Shown piece after piece: positions 63,470-64,000 of a stretch of 64,000 nucleotides of DNA. The notes under the pieces were generated by a model. That model searched no databases. It was not told the origin of the DNA and was given only the letters and a program-made list of their open reading frames with translations. Source of the stretch: Bacteroidota bacterium. GTDB taxonomy: Bacteria > Bacteroidota > Bacteroidia > B-17B0 > Aurantibacillaceae. Each line of letters begins with the position of its first letter. Within the stretch, counting starts at the first letter, position 1. The DNA lies in contig JADJDM010000010.1 in assembly GCA_016702705.1 (NCBI GenBank), positions 124,001 through 188,000 on the forward strand, in the 5' to 3' direction. Made by a program: the position numbers and the translations under genes.

Positions 63470-64000
63470 ATGATTATTCAATTAGAAAAAAACTGTTCTC
63501 TAACAGAAAAAGAAGCAACACTATCTTATTTAAAGTCGTTAAAATTTTCCATTACCGAGGTTAAAACTCAATCAGGAGACTATTTAGTATGCATTGGAAA
63601 ATCAGAATTTGACATTAGGAACATTGGCAATTTACCTGGTGTTAGCGATGTTCACATTGTATCCGATAACTACAAATTAGTGAGCAAAAAGTGGAAAGTA
63701 AAAAACACCGAAATAAATCTTGGTGATAATGTTATCATTGGAGGAAACACACCAAGTATTATGGCTGGCCCGTGCTCATTAGAGAGTGAGGAACAAATGC
63801 AAAAAATAATTACTCATTTACTAAAAAACAACATTAAAATATTAAGGGGCGGTGTATTTAAACCGCGCAGTTCTCCTTACGCGTTCAGAGGTGCGGGTAT
63901 TGAAGGTTTGAAAATGATGAAACAAATTACCGAACCACACGGCATTAAAATAATTACAGAAGTAATGCAAGTATCTCAAATTGAAGAGATGATGCCTTAT
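63470..64000 (+). CDS. aroF: DAHP synthase (type I-beta), 3' end outside window
   Basis: Catalyses the first step of the aromatic pathway (PEP + erythrose 4-phosphate). The frame starts at ATG 63470 and is open to the window end (177 residues). Residues 1-70 are a ferredoxin-like regulatory domain (LKSLKFSITEVKTQSGDYLV, NIGNLPGVSDVHIVSDNY); the catalytic barrel begins near 95 (SIMAGPCSLES, ILRGGVFKPRSSPYAFRGAG). It matches the I-beta group related to KDO8P synthase, whose N-terminal domain often binds Phe/Tyr or prephenate as inhibitor. As the last visible gene of the trp operon it would rise and fall with Trp need. Confidence 0.92.
   Translation, partial: MIIQLEKNCSLTEKEATLSYLKSLKFSITEVKTQSGDYLVCIGKSEFDIRNIGNLPGVSDVHIVSDNYKLVSKKWKVKNTEINLGDNVIIGGNTPSIMAGPCSLESEEQMQKIITHLLKNNIKILRGGVFKPRSSPYAFRGAGIEGLKMMKQITEPHGIKIITEVMQVSQIEEMMPY

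Overview
The window is low-GC DNA from a member of the Bacteroidota, probably near the Flavobacteriales or a related free-living lineage. Evidence for this is the set of secreted proteins ending in type IX secretion (T9SS) sorting domains, a TonB-dependent receptor, promoters of the TTTG...TAnnTTTG type, few Shine-Dalgarno sequences, and closest-looking families that are typical of this phylum. No tRNA, rRNA, CRISPR array, intact transposase or prophage was seen.

Layout. 1-5.2 kb: the end of a TPR/SpoIIE phosphatase, fumarase (fumC) and methionyl-tRNA synthetase (metG, frameshifted). 5.3-9.8 kb: a PIN toxin-antitoxin pair, a DctA-type carrier, aroE, a PD40 propeller protein and a frameshifted unknown gene. 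9.9-20.5 kb, mostly minus strand: a secreted WD40-caspase protein with a small partner gene, a Tim44-like zinc-ribbon membrane protein, a PLP enzyme, fumarylacetoacetase (frameshifted), and a carbonic anhydrase/SulP transporter pair. 20.6-31.2 kb: a secreted amidase, then polysaccharide genes (flippase, Wzz-like protein, ligase/polymerase), nnr and a large GT2 glycosyltransferase. 31.3-39.6 kb: CCG-domain Fe-S protein, LD-carboxypeptidase (frameshifted), small lipoproteins, an amino-acid permease and an M23 peptidase. 39.6-42.1 kb: a repeat-bounded segment and a Fic gene preceded by a phased repeat array. 42.3-56.8 kb: a SpoIIE/STAS-like pair, an NTPase, PrsW, FKBP, a phosphoribosyltransferase, trmD, a TonB receptor, T9SS cargo and a PTPS/QueD enzyme. 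57-64 kb: a complete trp operon (E-G-D-C-F-B-A) running on into a DAHP synthase gene cut by the window end.

Three things stand out. First, the trp operon is preceded by a full classical attenuator: a phylum-type promoter, a 20-codon leader ORF with three consecutive Trp codons, and mutually exclusive 1:2, 2:3 and 3:4 pairings, the last being an intrinsic terminator. Second, the Fic gene has two copies of a three-repeat block (11-bp repeats placed at +0, +24 and +36) just upstream, and the protein has a C-terminal winged-helix-like region, which suggests autoregulation. Third, seven genes are each broken by a one-base indel in a short A/T run and each can be restored by one base. This is best explained by consensus errors in the assembly, so these genes are probably intact in the organism.
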